Origin: Gilichinskyi gelida
GTDB taxonomy: Bacteria > Acidobacteriota > Thermoanaerobaculia > Gp7-AA8
Direction of reading: 5' to 3'
Length of the DNA: 64,000 nucleotides
NCBI GenBank assembly: GCA_038040385.1
Contig: JBBPII010000002.1
Coordinates: forward strand, 347,436-411,435
Under the pieces are notes generated by a model, which was given only the letters and a program-made list of their open reading frames with translations, was not told the origin of the DNA and did not search any database. Both the position numbers and the translations under genes were made by a program. Below are positions 1-8,388 of the stretch, one piece after another (the stretch's first letter is position 1; each line of letters begins with the position of its first letter).

Positions 1-483
1 ACCAACGTCGCGCTCCTACCCGACCGCAACGCCGGCGTCGTGGTGATGGCCAACGTCGGCCGCAGCCTCGGCGTGACCGCGCTGCGCAACGCGCTGCTCG
101 ACGAGATCCTTCGCGCAGCGCCCGCGCGCGACTGGAACGCCGTCTACCTGGCCGCGGAAAAGAAGGCCGACGACCGCGAAGAGCAGGTGAAGAAGGACCG
201 CGAGGCGAAGCGGATCAAGGACACCAAACCCTCGCGCGACCTCGCTGCCTACGCCGGCACGTATCACGATGATGCCTACGGCGACGCCATCCTCGCGCTG
301 GAAAACGGCGGCTTGGTCTTCCGCTGGAGCCGCATGGCCGTACCGCTGACGCACTACAACTACGACACATTCCTCGCCGTGTCCGAGGCCGACGACATCG
401 ACGAGACCGTGCAGTTCCTACTGGGTGCCGACGGCGAGGTGAAGACCATGTCGATCTTCGGGCAGGAGCTCGCGCGCAAGTGA
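1..483 (+). CDS. Serine hydrolase (beta-lactamase family), C-terminal end only
   Basis: The window opens inside this gene; 160 codons remain. The first residues (TNVALLPDRNAGVVVMANVG) match the end of the class C beta-lactamase/penicillin-binding-protein fold, where a strand reading V-V-M-A-N follows the active site. A charged helical linker (residues ~45-70) leads to a ~85-residue beta domain containing LAAYAGTYHDDAYGDAIL, the pattern of the DUF3471-type domain found after such hydrolases. The catalytic SxxK and YxN motifs would lie upstream and cannot be seen. The stop codon overlaps the GTG start of the next gene. The family assignment rests on the C-terminus only. Confidence 0.75.
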   Translation, partial: TNVALLPDRNAGVVVMANVGRSLGVTALRNALLDEILRAAPARDWNAVYLAAEKKADDREEQVKKDREAKRIKDTKPSRDLAAYAGTYHDDAYGDAILALENGGLVFRWSRMAVPLTHYNYDTFLAVSEADDIDETVQFLLGADGEVKTMSIFGQELARK

Positions 484-1730
484 GCGAGCCGCGCGTCGTC
501 ATCGTCGGCGGCGGCTTTGGTGGCCTCTACGCCGCGAAGGGGTTGCGCGACGTGTCAGTGCAGGTAACAGTCGTCGACCGCCGCAACTACCACCTCTTTC
601 AGCCGCTGCTCTATCAGGTGGCGACCGCCGCGCTCAACCCGAGCGACATCGCCTACCCCATCCGCTCGATCCTCAGCCGCCAGAAGAACGTGAACGTAAT
701 CCTCGGCGACGCGCACTCGATCGATCTCGAACGCAAGATCGTCCGCCTCGCCGACGCGGACCTGGCGTACGACTACCTCATCCTGGCCACGGGCGCGACG
801 CACTCGTACTTCGGGCATCCGGAGTGGGAGGAGGCGGCGCCGGGGCTGAAGACCATCGAGGATGCGCTGGAGATCCGCCGGCGCGTGCTGCTGGCGTTCG
901 AGGCGGCGGAGCGGGAAAGCGACGCGGACGCGCAGCGCGCCTGGCTGACCTTCGTCATCGTCGGCGCCGGTCCCACCGGCGTCGAACTGGCCGGCGCTCT
1001 CTCGGAGATCGCGCGGCACACCATGCTGCGCGACTTCCGCCGCATCAACCCGTCGAGCGCGCGCGTGATCCTGGTCGAAGGAAAGGAGAGTGTGCTGCCG
1101 GTCTATCCGCCGTCGCTCTCGGCGAAGGCGGAATCGCAATTGCGCGCCCTCGGCGTGGAGGTGATCACCGGCGCGGCGGTCACCCGCCTCAACGATCACG
1201 AAGTCTGCCTCGGCGAGACCACCATTCCGACGCGCACCGTCCTGTGGGGTGCCGGCGTCCAGGCCTCGCCGCTGGCACGCAGCCTCGGATGCCCGCTCGA
1301 TCGCGCCGGACGCGTGATCGTGGAGAGCGACCTCACGGTTCCGGGCCACCGCGACGCGTTCGTCATCGGCGACCTCGCCGCGGTGCCGGACGTGCCGGGC
1401 GTCGCGCCCGCGGCGATCCAGGAGGGCGTGCACACCGCGCGCAACATCGAGCGGGCCGTCGAAGGGCAGCCGATGCGCGCGTTTCATTACCGGAACAAGG
1501 GCTCGCTGGCGACCATCGGACGGGCGGCGGGGGTGGCGGACTTCGGACGGATCAAACTCAGCGGATTCCTCGCCTGGTTCGCCTGGCTCGGCATCCACAT
1601 CTTCTTTCTCATCGGCTTCCGCAACCGCCTGCTGGTGATGCTGCAATGGGCGTGGGCGTACGTGACGTACCAGCGCGGCGCGCGATTGATCACCGGGGAA
1701 AGGTGGTGCGCGGGACCCTCCAAGGAGTGA
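480..1730 (+). CDS. ndh: Type II NADH:quinone oxidoreductase (NDH-2)
   Basis: A 416-residue FAD enzyme that oxidises NADH and passes electrons to membrane quinone without pumping protons. The N-terminus has the FAD-binding dinucleotide motif VVIVGGGFGGLYAAKGL. A second Rossmann motif, FVIVGAGPTGVELAGALSEI, lies near residue 160 and binds NADH. FVIGDLAAV near residue 300 is the conserved second FAD motif. The C-terminal ~60 residues (FLAWFAWLGIHIFFLIGFRN) form the amphipathic/hydrophobic membrane anchor typical of NDH-2. The GTG start at 480 overlaps the preceding TGA, so the two genes are probably translationally coupled although their functions are unrelated. Length and motif order are normal. 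Confidence 0.93.
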   Translation: MSEPRVVIVGGGFGGLYAAKGLRDVSVQVTVVDRRNYHLFQPLLYQVATAALNPSDIAYPIRSILSRQKNVNVILGDAHSIDLERKIVRLADADLAYDYLILATGATHSYFGHPEWEEAAPGLKTIEDALEIRRRVLLAFEAAERESDADAQRAWLTFVIVGAGPTGVELAGALSEIARHTMLRDFRRINPSSARVILVEGKESVLPVYPPSLSAKAESQLRALGVEVITGAAVTRLNDHEVCLGETTIPTRTVLWGAGVQASPLARSLGCPLDRAGRVIVESDLTVPGHRDAFVIGDLAAVPDVPGVAPAAIQEGVHTARNIERAVEGQPMRAFHYRNKGSLATIGRAAGVADFGRIKLSGFLAWFAWLGIHIFFLIGFRNRLLVMLQWAWAYVTYQRGARLITGERWCAGPSKE

Positions 1731-1825
1731 GCCGGGTGGCGGCGCCGAAGCCCGACCGGATTCCCCATCTGATCGAGGGCGCTCTGCCCGGCTCTGTTAT
1801 TCTGCGGGCTCCGCACACCCGATTC

Positions 1826-2620
1826 ATGTTCGAGACCGTCGTACCCGAAACCGTCGCGCGGCCGAGCCGCCGTCTTTTCTACGAGACCCTGCCGGTTTCG
1901 CTGGCGGTGCACGCGGTGGCCGTCGGCGGCATCCTGCTGTCGAGCATCTGGGACGTGGCGTTCCCCTCGCAGTCGCCGCGCATCACGCTCGGGTATAGCC
2001 TGACCCGCCTCCCCGACCCGCCCCCACCGCCCCCACCCCCGCCTGCCGCCCAGCCCGCGGCGCTGGTGAAACCGCAAGTCCTTCCGAAACCGACCCCGCC
2101 GCCGCCGGCGATCGCCGCGATCGTGGCGCCGACGGTCATCCCCGATCTCATCCCGCCGACGGACGAAGCGCCCCCCGCACCGCCCGCCGCGGTGGAAGCG
2201 CCGATGGTGGTCGAAGCGGCACCGCACGCGGCGGCCGGCGACGCGAAAGGCGTCCTCGGCGGCGACCTCCTCGGCAAGAAGTTCGGCGTGCCGGGCGGAA
2301 TCGTCTTCGCCGAGGATGGGAAAGTGCATGTTGACCGGCACGAGAAACTGCCGTTGAAGATCCTGGAGCAGGAGTTTCCCGTCTACCCCCAGGAGGCGAA
2401 GAGAGAGCGGCTCGAAGACGCGTGCGTGATCCGCTACACCATCGGACTCAACGGGCGGGTCATCGACCTCGCCGTGATCGAGCACGCCAAACACGAGATG
2501 TTCGAGACCGTCTCACTCGACGTCATCCGCCGCTGGCGCTTCCGTCCGATGAAGGTCAATGGGCAGGCGGTCGAAGTGGTTCACGAAGTCGAGTTCTTTT
2601 ATCAGTTCACGCAACGTTAG
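1826..2620 (+). CDS. TonB-family energy transducer
   Basis: 264 residues in the classic TonB layout. A short cytoplasmic N-terminus is followed by one membrane helix (about residues 24-45), a proline-rich periplasmic spacer including a run of nine prolines, and a C-terminal TonB domain (residues ~175-264). The C-terminal domain carries FPVYPQEAKRE and the final RRWRFRPMKVNGQ pattern typical of the family. It would couple the proton-motive force to outer-membrane receptors; no ExbB/ExbD or receptor is nearby. I chose the ATG at 1826 because the upstream codons in frame are antisense-like filler. A -10-like TTATTCT near 1797 lies about 25 bases upstream. Confidence 0.88.
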   Translation: MFETVVPETVARPSRRLFYETLPVSLAVHAVAVGGILLSSIWDVAFPSQSPRITLGYSLTRLPDPPPPPPPPPAAQPAALVKPQVLPKPTPPPPAIAAIVAPTVIPDLIPPTDEAPPAPPAAVEAPMVVEAAPHAAAGDAKGVLGGDLLGKKFGVPGGIVFAEDGKVHVDRHEKLPLKILEQEFPVYPQEAKRERLEDACVIRYTIGLNGRVIDLAVIEHAKHEMFETVSLDVIRRWRFRPMKVNGQAVEVVHEVEFFYQFTQR

Positions 2621-2653
2621 AAGTCCGGTACACCGTTTGCTCCTCCGCAACCG

Positions 2654-3961
2654 GTGCCCAACTCCTTCCCCTACAAATCCCAACTCGAATTCCCCGTCAT
2701 CGGCCTGGAGGCGGAGTTCAAAGTGTTCGTCGACGGCGAGGAGGCGGCGCCGGAGAGCGTGTGGCGCACGCCGGCGGGGCTGGTCGACCGGCCGCTGCTG
2801 AAGCGCACCAGCAAGTCGCTGCAGCTCCCCACCGGCGGCGCGCTGTACTTCGACGGCGGCGTGCTGGAGGTGGTGACGCCGGTGATCGAGATCGCGCCAC
2901 AGTGCACGGCGCGGGTGGTGCGCAGCCTGTGGGAGCAGATCGGCTTCGTCCGCGAGCAGCTCGACCGGTGGGAAGCGCGCACCGGTCGTACCGCGCGGCT
3001 GCAGGCCTTCAGTTGCCACGTCAACATCTCGTTCGAGCTGCCGCGCGAGGAGCGCGGGCGCGACCGGACCATCCAGAAGCTCGCCGTGCTGCTGGCGCAT
3101 CTGCTGCCGGTGCCGGCCATCGTGGTGGGCGCCAACCGGCGCTCGACCGGTGTCGGCGTGCGGCCGCGGCGAGAGCGCATCGAAGTCACGATCGACTTCA
3201 CACCCGATCCCGGCCTGATGGCGGCGACGGTGGCGCTGATCGTCGGCGTCGCCCGCGACGTCATCGCCTGGCCGTCGTACCGCCTGGGTGAGCTCGACGC
3301 GCGCGGCGTGGCGCGGCCGGCCGGCGTCGCGCCGGGACGCCACCCGTCGCGCAAGGGATGGATCACCAAAGACTTCCACTTCCCCAGGAATCCGTTCGCC
3401 GGCGATCCGGATGCCGCGACATGGCGGACGATCGACGGCCGCACGATGTCGCTGCGGGCCATGGCGCGCGAGACGGTGATGATCTTCCGCGATGCCATCC
3501 GCCGCGTCAGCGATCCGTTCAGCTATCGCCTGCTGCTGTCGATCGTCCGCGGGGAGACGCCTTCGCTGCTCGATCTCGATGACCGCCCGGCCGCATACGA
3601 CGACGTCGGCCGCACCACCCGATGGGGATCGGTGCTCCCGGAGCTGCACAATTTCCGCGCGTTGATGCGCGACGCCGGCGCCACCGGCGGGCCCCGCCGC
3701 CGCCGCGACGATCTGGAGGAGAAGCTCGCGCCGCCATGGTCGGACGAGCGCTACCGCCGCCTCGCCCGCTCCGCGTACGAGAAGGTCTTTCTCGCCCTCG
3801 GGACGCGCAGCCGCTTCCACGTCGACGGCGAGGTGTTGACGCCGGTGGGGGTGAAGGGTTGGTACCATTCCGTTCTCCGCGGCGCTGACGGGACGGACCG
3901 GCTGGTCTCCATCGACCAGTTACGCGGGTGCAACACTGATCCCCGGGACGCCAAGCGGTAG
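2654..3961 (+). CDS. Predicted carboxylate-amine ligase (glutamine synthetase/GCS fold)
   Basis: 435 residues, GTG start, no signal peptide. Features that recall ATP-dependent carboxylate-amine ligases of the glutamine-synthetase/glutamate-cysteine-ligase fold are GLEAEFKVF near the N-terminus (E-x-E metal pair), DGGVLEVVTPV near residue 80 and CHVNISFE near residue 125. These occur in the order expected for that superfamily. Substrate is unknown. The C-terminal ~100 residues are arginine-rich and match nothing I know. The gene lies 33 bases after the TonB gene and 13 bases before the copper amine oxidase gene, which has its own promoter. The superfamily call is an inference from short motifs. 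Confidence 0.6.
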   Translation: MPNSFPYKSQLEFPVIGLEAEFKVFVDGEEAAPESVWRTPAGLVDRPLLKRTSKSLQLPTGGALYFDGGVLEVVTPVIEIAPQCTARVVRSLWEQIGFVREQLDRWEARTGRTARLQAFSCHVNISFELPREERGRDRTIQKLAVLLAHLLPVPAIVVGANRRSTGVGVRPRRERIEVTIDFTPDPGLMAATVALIVGVARDVIAWPSYRLGELDARGVARPAGVAPGRHPSRKGWITKDFHFPRNPFAGDPDAATWRTIDGRTMSLRAMARETVMIFRDAIRRVSDPFSYRLLLSIVRGETPSLLDLDDRPAAYDDVGRTTRWGSVLPELHNFRALMRDAGATGGPRRRRDDLEEKLAPPWSDERYRRLARSAYEKVFLALGTRSRFHVDGEVLTPVGVKGWYHSVLRGADGTDRLVSIDQLRGCNTDPRDAKR

Positions 3962-3962
3962 A

Positions 3963-3968
3963 TATACT
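3963..3968 (+). promoter_or_regulatory. -10 element TATACT, leaderless start of the amine oxidase gene
   Basis: TATACT ends six bases before the ATG at 3975, so a normal start site (6-7 bases downstream) falls on or next to the A of the ATG. There is no Shine-Dalgarno. Inferred from sequence only. Confidence 0.6.
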
Positions 3969-3974
3969 CGCGCG

Positions 3975-5927
3975 ATGCACAAACAACTCGGAGGCTTCGC
4001 TGCCGCTCTTCTTTTGATCGCCTCCCTGGGCGATCTTCACGCGCAGAGCCGTCATCCGCTCGACTCCATCACGGCGAACGAGATCGCCACGGCGGTCAAG
4101 GTGGTACAGGGCGACACGCGCTTCGCCGCCGGATCGCTCTTCGCCATCGTCGCTCTCAACGAGCCGCCGAAGAGCGCCGTCCTCGCGGCGAAGGCGACGG
4201 CCATCCCTCGACAGGCGTTCGTCGTCCTGATGGACCGCGACCACAATCGCACCAGCGAGATCGTGGTCGATCTCGCGCGCCGGGCGATCGGATCGTGGAA
4301 GGACGTCGAGGGCGTGCAGCCCTCGGTGGTCATCGAGGAGTACACCATCGTCCCGGAGATCGTGCGGGCCGACGCCCGATGGCAGGCCGCCATGCGCCGC
4401 CGCGGGATCACCAACCTCGACAACGTCAGGATCGAAGCGTGGGCTCCTGGCTACCTCGGCGATCTCGCCGACGGCTCGCGCATCGTGCGGGTCATCTTCT
4501 TCTACAAGGAGACCGCCGACTCCAACCACTACTCCCGCCCCATCGAAGGGGTGGTGGCGACGGTCAATCTGACGAAGAAGACAGTGATCGACCTGGTCGA
4601 CACGGGCGTCGTTCCGATCTCAAAGGACCGCGGTGCCTTCGATGAGAAGTCGATCGGGCGCCTGCGCGCGGCTCCCAAGCCTCTGAAGATCGTGCAGCCG
4701 CAGGGAGCCAGCTTCGAGGTGCGCGGCCATGACGTGGCCTGGCAGAAGTGGCGCTTCCACTTCGGCCTCGACCCGCGCGAGGGGCTGGTGCTGCATCGAG
4801 TGCGCTACGTCGATGGAGGACGCGAGCGGTCGATCCTCTATCGCGCGTCGCTCTCCGAGATGGTCGTGCCCTACGGCGATCCCGACTCCACCTGGGCGTG
4901 GCGAAGCGCCTTCGACGTCGGCGAGTACGGCATCGGACGTCTCGCCTCCCCCATCGTCCGCGGGAGCGACGCCCCGGAGAACGCGGTGCTGTTCAGCTTT
5001 CCGGTGGCCACCGACTCCGGCGCGGTGCAGACGCTCCGCGATTCCGCCGCCCTGTTCGAGCGCGACGGAGGGATACTCTGGAAGCACTACGACATCGACC
5101 GCGACTACAACGAGTCGCGCCGCGCACGACAGTTGGTGCTGATGTTCGTGGCCACGGTCGGCAACTACGACTACGCGCTGAACTGGATCTTTCATCAGGA
5201 CGGCACCCTGGAGTTCCGCGCGGACCTGACGGGCATCATGCTGACCAAAGGGGTGACCCAGGCGCTGCCTGGTGAGCATGCGTCACATCACGCCCATTAC
5301 GTCGCGCCCAATCTGGTCGCGCCGCATCACCAGCACTTCTTCAATTTCCGACTCGACTTCGATGTCGACGGCACCTCCAACGCCATCGTCGAGTCGAACA
5401 CCCGGTCACTCGACGCCGGCGAGGGGAACGCCCTCGGCAACGGCTTCGTGATGGAAGCCACTCCGTTGCGGTCGGAGAAGAGCGCGCAGCGGGACCTGAG
5501 CCTGGCCAGCGCTCGCAAGTGGAAGATCGTCAACCCCGGCGCCAAGAACGCCTTGGGCGAAGCGACCGCCTACATCCTCGCCCCCGGCGAGAGCTCGCTC
5601 TCCTACCTGCGGGCGGACGCGCCGGCGCGGCTGCGGGCCGCCTTTCTGAACCATCACCTGTGGGTCACGCGCTTCCGCGAAAGCGAGATGCACGCCTCCG
5701 GCTACTACCCGAACCAGAGCAAGGGAGGAGACGGCCTCGAAGCCTGGACCGCCGGCGACGAGCCGCTCGACGACGCCGATCTGGTGGTTTGGTACACCAC
5801 CGGTGTGACGCACATCCCACGTCCGGAGGAGTGGCCGATCATGTCCGTCCACCAGACCGGCTTCAAGCTCCTTCCTGCCGGTTTCTTCACCCGCAATCCG
5901 GCGCTGGACGTGCCGGCCAGCAGGTAG
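3975..5927 (+). CDS. Copper-containing primary amine oxidase (secreted, TPQ cofactor)
   Basis: 650 residues with a Sec signal peptide (cleavage probably after LGDLHA). It oxidatively deaminates primary amines to aldehydes with release of ammonia and hydrogen peroxide. All catalytic landmarks are present: the Asp base in AFDVGEYG (Asp314), the topaquinone precursor Tyr398 in TVGNYDY, the copper ligand pair His452-Gln-His454 (HQHFFNFRLDFDVDG) and the third copper histidine, His613, in VTHIPRPEEWPIM. The C-terminal GFFTRNPALDVP is characteristic of the family. Length matches bacterial enzymes. The TAG stop codon is the first codon of an inverted repeat. Its natural amine is unknown. Confidence 0.94.
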   Translation: MHKQLGGFAAALLLIASLGDLHAQSRHPLDSITANEIATAVKVVQGDTRFAAGSLFAIVALNEPPKSAVLAAKATAIPRQAFVVLMDRDHNRTSEIVVDLARRAIGSWKDVEGVQPSVVIEEYTIVPEIVRADARWQAAMRRRGITNLDNVRIEAWAPGYLGDLADGSRIVRVIFFYKETADSNHYSRPIEGVVATVNLTKKTVIDLVDTGVVPISKDRGAFDEKSIGRLRAAPKPLKIVQPQGASFEVRGHDVAWQKWRFHFGLDPREGLVLHRVRYVDGGRERSILYRASLSEMVVPYGDPDSTWAWRSAFDVGEYGIGRLASPIVRGSDAPENAVLFSFPVATDSGAVQTLRDSAALFERDGGILWKHYDIDRDYNESRRARQLVLMFVATVGNYDYALNWIFHQDGTLEFRADLTGIMLTKGVTQALPGEHASHHAHYVAPNLVAPHHQHFFNFRLDFDVDGTSNAIVESNTRSLDAGEGNALGNGFVMEATPLRSEKSAQRDLSLASARKWKIVNPGAKNALGEATAYILAPGESSLSYLRADAPARLRAAFLNHHLWVTRFRESEMHASGYYPNQSKGGDGLEAWTAGDEPLDDADLVVWYTTGVTHIPRPEEWPIMSVHQTGFKLLPAGFFTRNPALDVPASR

Positions 5928-5990
5928 GGGCGCGCAGCAGCGCGCCCGCAGCTCTCGTCCGAGTGCCGGGCGCGCTGCTGCGCGCCCCTA
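5925..5990. repeat. Perfect inverted repeat, 24-bp arms (family A)
   Basis: Bases 5925-5948 and 5967-5990 are exact reverse complements with an 18-base loop; the arm begins TAGGGGCGCGCAGCAGCG. The left arm supplies the amine oxidase stop codon. A single arm recurs at 29095-29118 and a truncated one at 63888. There is no T-tract, so it is not a standard intrinsic terminator. Confidence 0.9.
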
Positions 5991-5994
5991 CATC

Positions 5995-6000
5995 TATACT
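5995..6000 (+). promoter_or_regulatory. -10 element TATACT for pepQ
   Basis: TATACT with only eight bases to the ATG at 6009 and no Shine-Dalgarno: a probable leaderless promoter directly downstream of the family A repeat. Confidence 0.6.
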
Positions 6001-6008
6001 CCGCGCTC

Positions 6009-7310
6009 ATGAGTCTTTCCGATCTCTACCCCGCCCACGTCGAGACTATGAAGTCGCGCCACGACCGCGCCCTGCGCGAGAGCGGCTACGACCACGCCAT
6101 CATCTCCGGCGGCGCGCTGCATGTCGCCTTTCTCGACGACATGTACTACCCGTTCAAGATCAACCCGCACTTCAAGGCGTGGGTGCCGGTGATCGACAAC
6201 CCGCACTGCTTCCTGGTCTACACCCCCGGCTTGACGCCGCGCTTGGTCTTCTACCAGCCGGTCGACTACTGGTACAAGCCGGCCGAGACGCCGAGCGGAT
6301 ACTGGACCGGGCACTTCGACATCCGCGTCATCACCGATCCGTCGCAGGCGAAGGACCACTTCCCGCACGGCGGCCGCGTCGCCTTCCTCGGCGAGCCGGA
6401 GGAGCTGCAGACGGGCGACCTCAATCCGCAGCCGCTGATGGACCGCCTGCACTGGGAGCGCTCGTGGAAGACCGACTACGAGATCGAGTGCATCCGCGAG
6501 GCGAACGTGAAGGCGGCGCGCGGGCATCGCGCCGCGGAGCGCGCCTTCCGCGCCGGCGCGACGGAGTACGAGATCCACCTCGAGTATTTACGCGCCTCGG
6601 ATCAGACAGAGGAGGAGCTGCCGTACGGGAACATCATTGCGCTGAATGAGAACGCCGCGGTGCTGCACTACTTCGGCCACGACCGCCGCAAGCTCGAGCG
6701 CCATTCATTCCTCATCGACGCCGGCGCCAGCGTGCACGGCTACGCCTCCGACGTCACCCGCACCTACTCCAGCAACGGCGACGAGTTCGGCGCGCTCATC
6801 GGCGCAATGGACTCCATGCAGCAGGGGCTGTGCGCCGCGGTCAAGCCCCGCGCGAGCTATCCCGACATCCACATGCTCGCCCACCGCGGCGTGGCGGAGA
6901 TCCTGTCGACATTCGGATTCGTGAAGCTCGACGCGGAGGCCATCGTGGCCAAGGAAATCAGCAGCGCGTTCTTCCCGCACGGCGTCGGCCACTACCTCGG
7001 CCTGCAGGTCCACGACGTCGCCGGTTTCATGGCCGATCCGAGCGGCAAGACCATCGCCAAACCCGAAGGCCACCCCTACCTCCGCCTCACCCGCACCATC
7101 GAGCCGCGCATGGTCTTCACCATCGAGCCCGGCGTCTACTTCATCGAGCCGCTGCTGACGGAGCTGAAGAAGAGCGAGAACGCCAAGCACGTCGACTGGG
7201 CTAAGGTGGACGCGTTTCGCAAGTTCGGCGGCATCCGCATCGAGGACGACGTGGTGGTGACGGACAGCGGGATCGACAACCTGACCCGCGCGGCGTTCGC
7301 CGCGGTCTAG
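6009..7310 (+). CDS. pepQ: Xaa-Pro dipeptidase (prolidase)
   Basis: 433 residues, cytosolic, close to the 443 residues of E. coli PepQ. It cleaves dipeptides with C-terminal proline using two metal ions in a pita-bread fold (M24). The five expected metal ligands are present: Asp237 and Asp248 (IDAGASVHGYASDVTRTY), His328 (PHGVGHYLGLQVHD), Glu373 (TIEPGVYF) and Glu412 (GGIRIEDD). The N-terminal ~160 residues form the creatinase-like domain and keep PepQ-type features (FKAWVPV, YWYKPAE). The preceding gene is transcribed in the same direction but is separated by the 24-bp inverted repeat and a dedicated -10 element. Confidence 0.94.
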   Translation: MSLSDLYPAHVETMKSRHDRALRESGYDHAIISGGALHVAFLDDMYYPFKINPHFKAWVPVIDNPHCFLVYTPGLTPRLVFYQPVDYWYKPAETPSGYWTGHFDIRVITDPSQAKDHFPHGGRVAFLGEPEELQTGDLNPQPLMDRLHWERSWKTDYEIECIREANVKAARGHRAAERAFRAGATEYEIHLEYLRASDQTEEELPYGNIIALNENAAVLHYFGHDRRKLERHSFLIDAGASVHGYASDVTRTYSSNGDEFGALIGAMDSMQQGLCAAVKPRASYPDIHMLAHRGVAEILSTFGFVKLDAEAIVAKEISSAFFPHGVGHYLGLQVHDVAGFMADPSGKTIAKPEGHPYLRLTRTIEPRMVFTIEPGVYFIEPLLTELKKSENAKHVDWAKVDAFRKFGGIRIEDDVVVTDSGIDNLTRAAFAAV

Positions 7311-7355
7311 GAGCGCCGGCGTCCCGCCGGCTGGCCCGGCGGCGTCCTCGCCGCC
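7311..7355. repeat. GC-rich intergenic repeat (family C)
   Basis: Directly after the pepQ stop. It contains GCCGGCGTCCCGCCGGCTGG and GGCGGCGTCCTCGCCGCC, variants of blocks also present at 37475-37580 and 52175-52246, always just after a stop codon. Bases 7356-7414 show nothing recognisable. Confidence 0.7.
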
Positions 7356-7414
7356 GTGATGAGACTGCAACCGCTCAAGGACCGCCCCGACGTCAGGTCA
7401 GCGATGCATTCGCG

Positions 7415-8301
7415 CTAGCCTTGACCGCCTCGCTGTTCAAGTTCGCGCAGCAGCAGAGCTGCTTCTTTCTTTATCCGAGCGGCAACCCGGCGATCAGTCG
7501 TATTTGTAGTGATGTCGCCTTCAGGACTCTCCATCTGAAGAAGGATCGCCATGTACGGCGACTCAGGGTCAACTGAATTGCGAACCTTCGACAACCCATC
7601 CGCAAAAACCCTTGCGCGGATCGCGAGCCAGTCGGCCTCTGCGAATGGCGGATCCTCCCAACGTACTCGAAAGGCAGTGAGCTGGTGATCAATCGCCACT
7701 GCTGAAGGACACAGAGTGCCACAGCTGCGGAGCAGGTCGATATACGTCATATGAACCGCTTCCGCGTCTCTCAGCGCCGCTGTCAGCGAAACGGCGCTAT
7801 CCCACGTGCCCTGGTCGACCGGTTCGGATGTCGGAAGGCCGACCGCATCACCGAACTGCCTCAGCCACGCGAGAACCGCATCAGCTGCGGCTTTTATCTC
7901 GGCGAGGATCACGGTGGCCTGCGCGCCGGCGAGAGCACGCTGAAGGTCAGCATGGCTGATCCAGTTATCTCGCAGATCGCGTAAGGGTTTCATAGCTTCC
8001 TTCACTGCTGCCATCGGAGGAGGCGAATCGATCGTCTCCTCAAGAAGCTTGATCGTCACTCGCTCGTCTGACCTATGCCTCGGCGCATCTGTGATGCGGC
8101 AAAGCGCAAGGATTGCATCGCCGACGAGCAGACTCAGAACTAGGGAGAAAAAGCTCGGCGCGTTCGAATTCAGTAATCCGCATGTTTTGAGAGTTCGTCA
8201 AAGTCTTCCATGCGGCGGCGTGAAGTGTCGACGGCAGCCCAGATCTTCAGATAAATATCGCAAACCTCTTCTCGGTCACGCTTCAGAGCTTGAATGTTCA
8301 T
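7415..8301 (-). pseudogene. Frameshifted HEPN/AbiU2-like protein
   Basis: Two overlapping minus-strand frames together make one plausible protein of about 295 residues. The first begins at ATG 8301 (MNIQALKRDREEVCDIYLKI) and stops at 8170. The second is open from 8197 and runs to 7415, but it has no ATG, GTG or TTG until a GTG at 8059, well inside conserved-looking sequence. A one-base loss in the AAAA run at 8185-8188 would join them. The joined protein has an N-terminal helix, a hydrophobic segment with LALCRITD and a later LRDLRDNWISHADLQ, resembling the Arg-x(4-6)-His region of HEPN/AbiU2 proteins linked to abortive infection. Base composition is visibly less GC-rich than the neighbours. 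The family call is tentative; the frameshift is read directly. A sequencing error is possible. Confidence 0.6.
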
Positions 8302-8388
8302 TTGTGGGCGGCTCCTTCATGGTATGGGCTCCGCGCTCGCACTGTACGCATACCTCGCTCGGCGGCCAGCCGGCGTTCAGAGGCGCGC

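Noticed and set aside
555..1646. Minus-strand open frame opposite ndh
   Set aside because: A shadow; ndh on the plus strand has two Rossmann motifs and family-wide conservation.
5925..5990. Intrinsic terminator after the amine oxidase gene
   Set aside because: The hairpin is strong but has no U-tract on either strand, and it recurs as a single arm elsewhere, so I list it as a repeat.
8170..8200. Programmed -1 frameshift in the HEPN-like gene
   Set aside because: The AAAA run is not a canonical slippery heptamer and I see no stimulatory structure; a simple indel or sequencing error is more likely.
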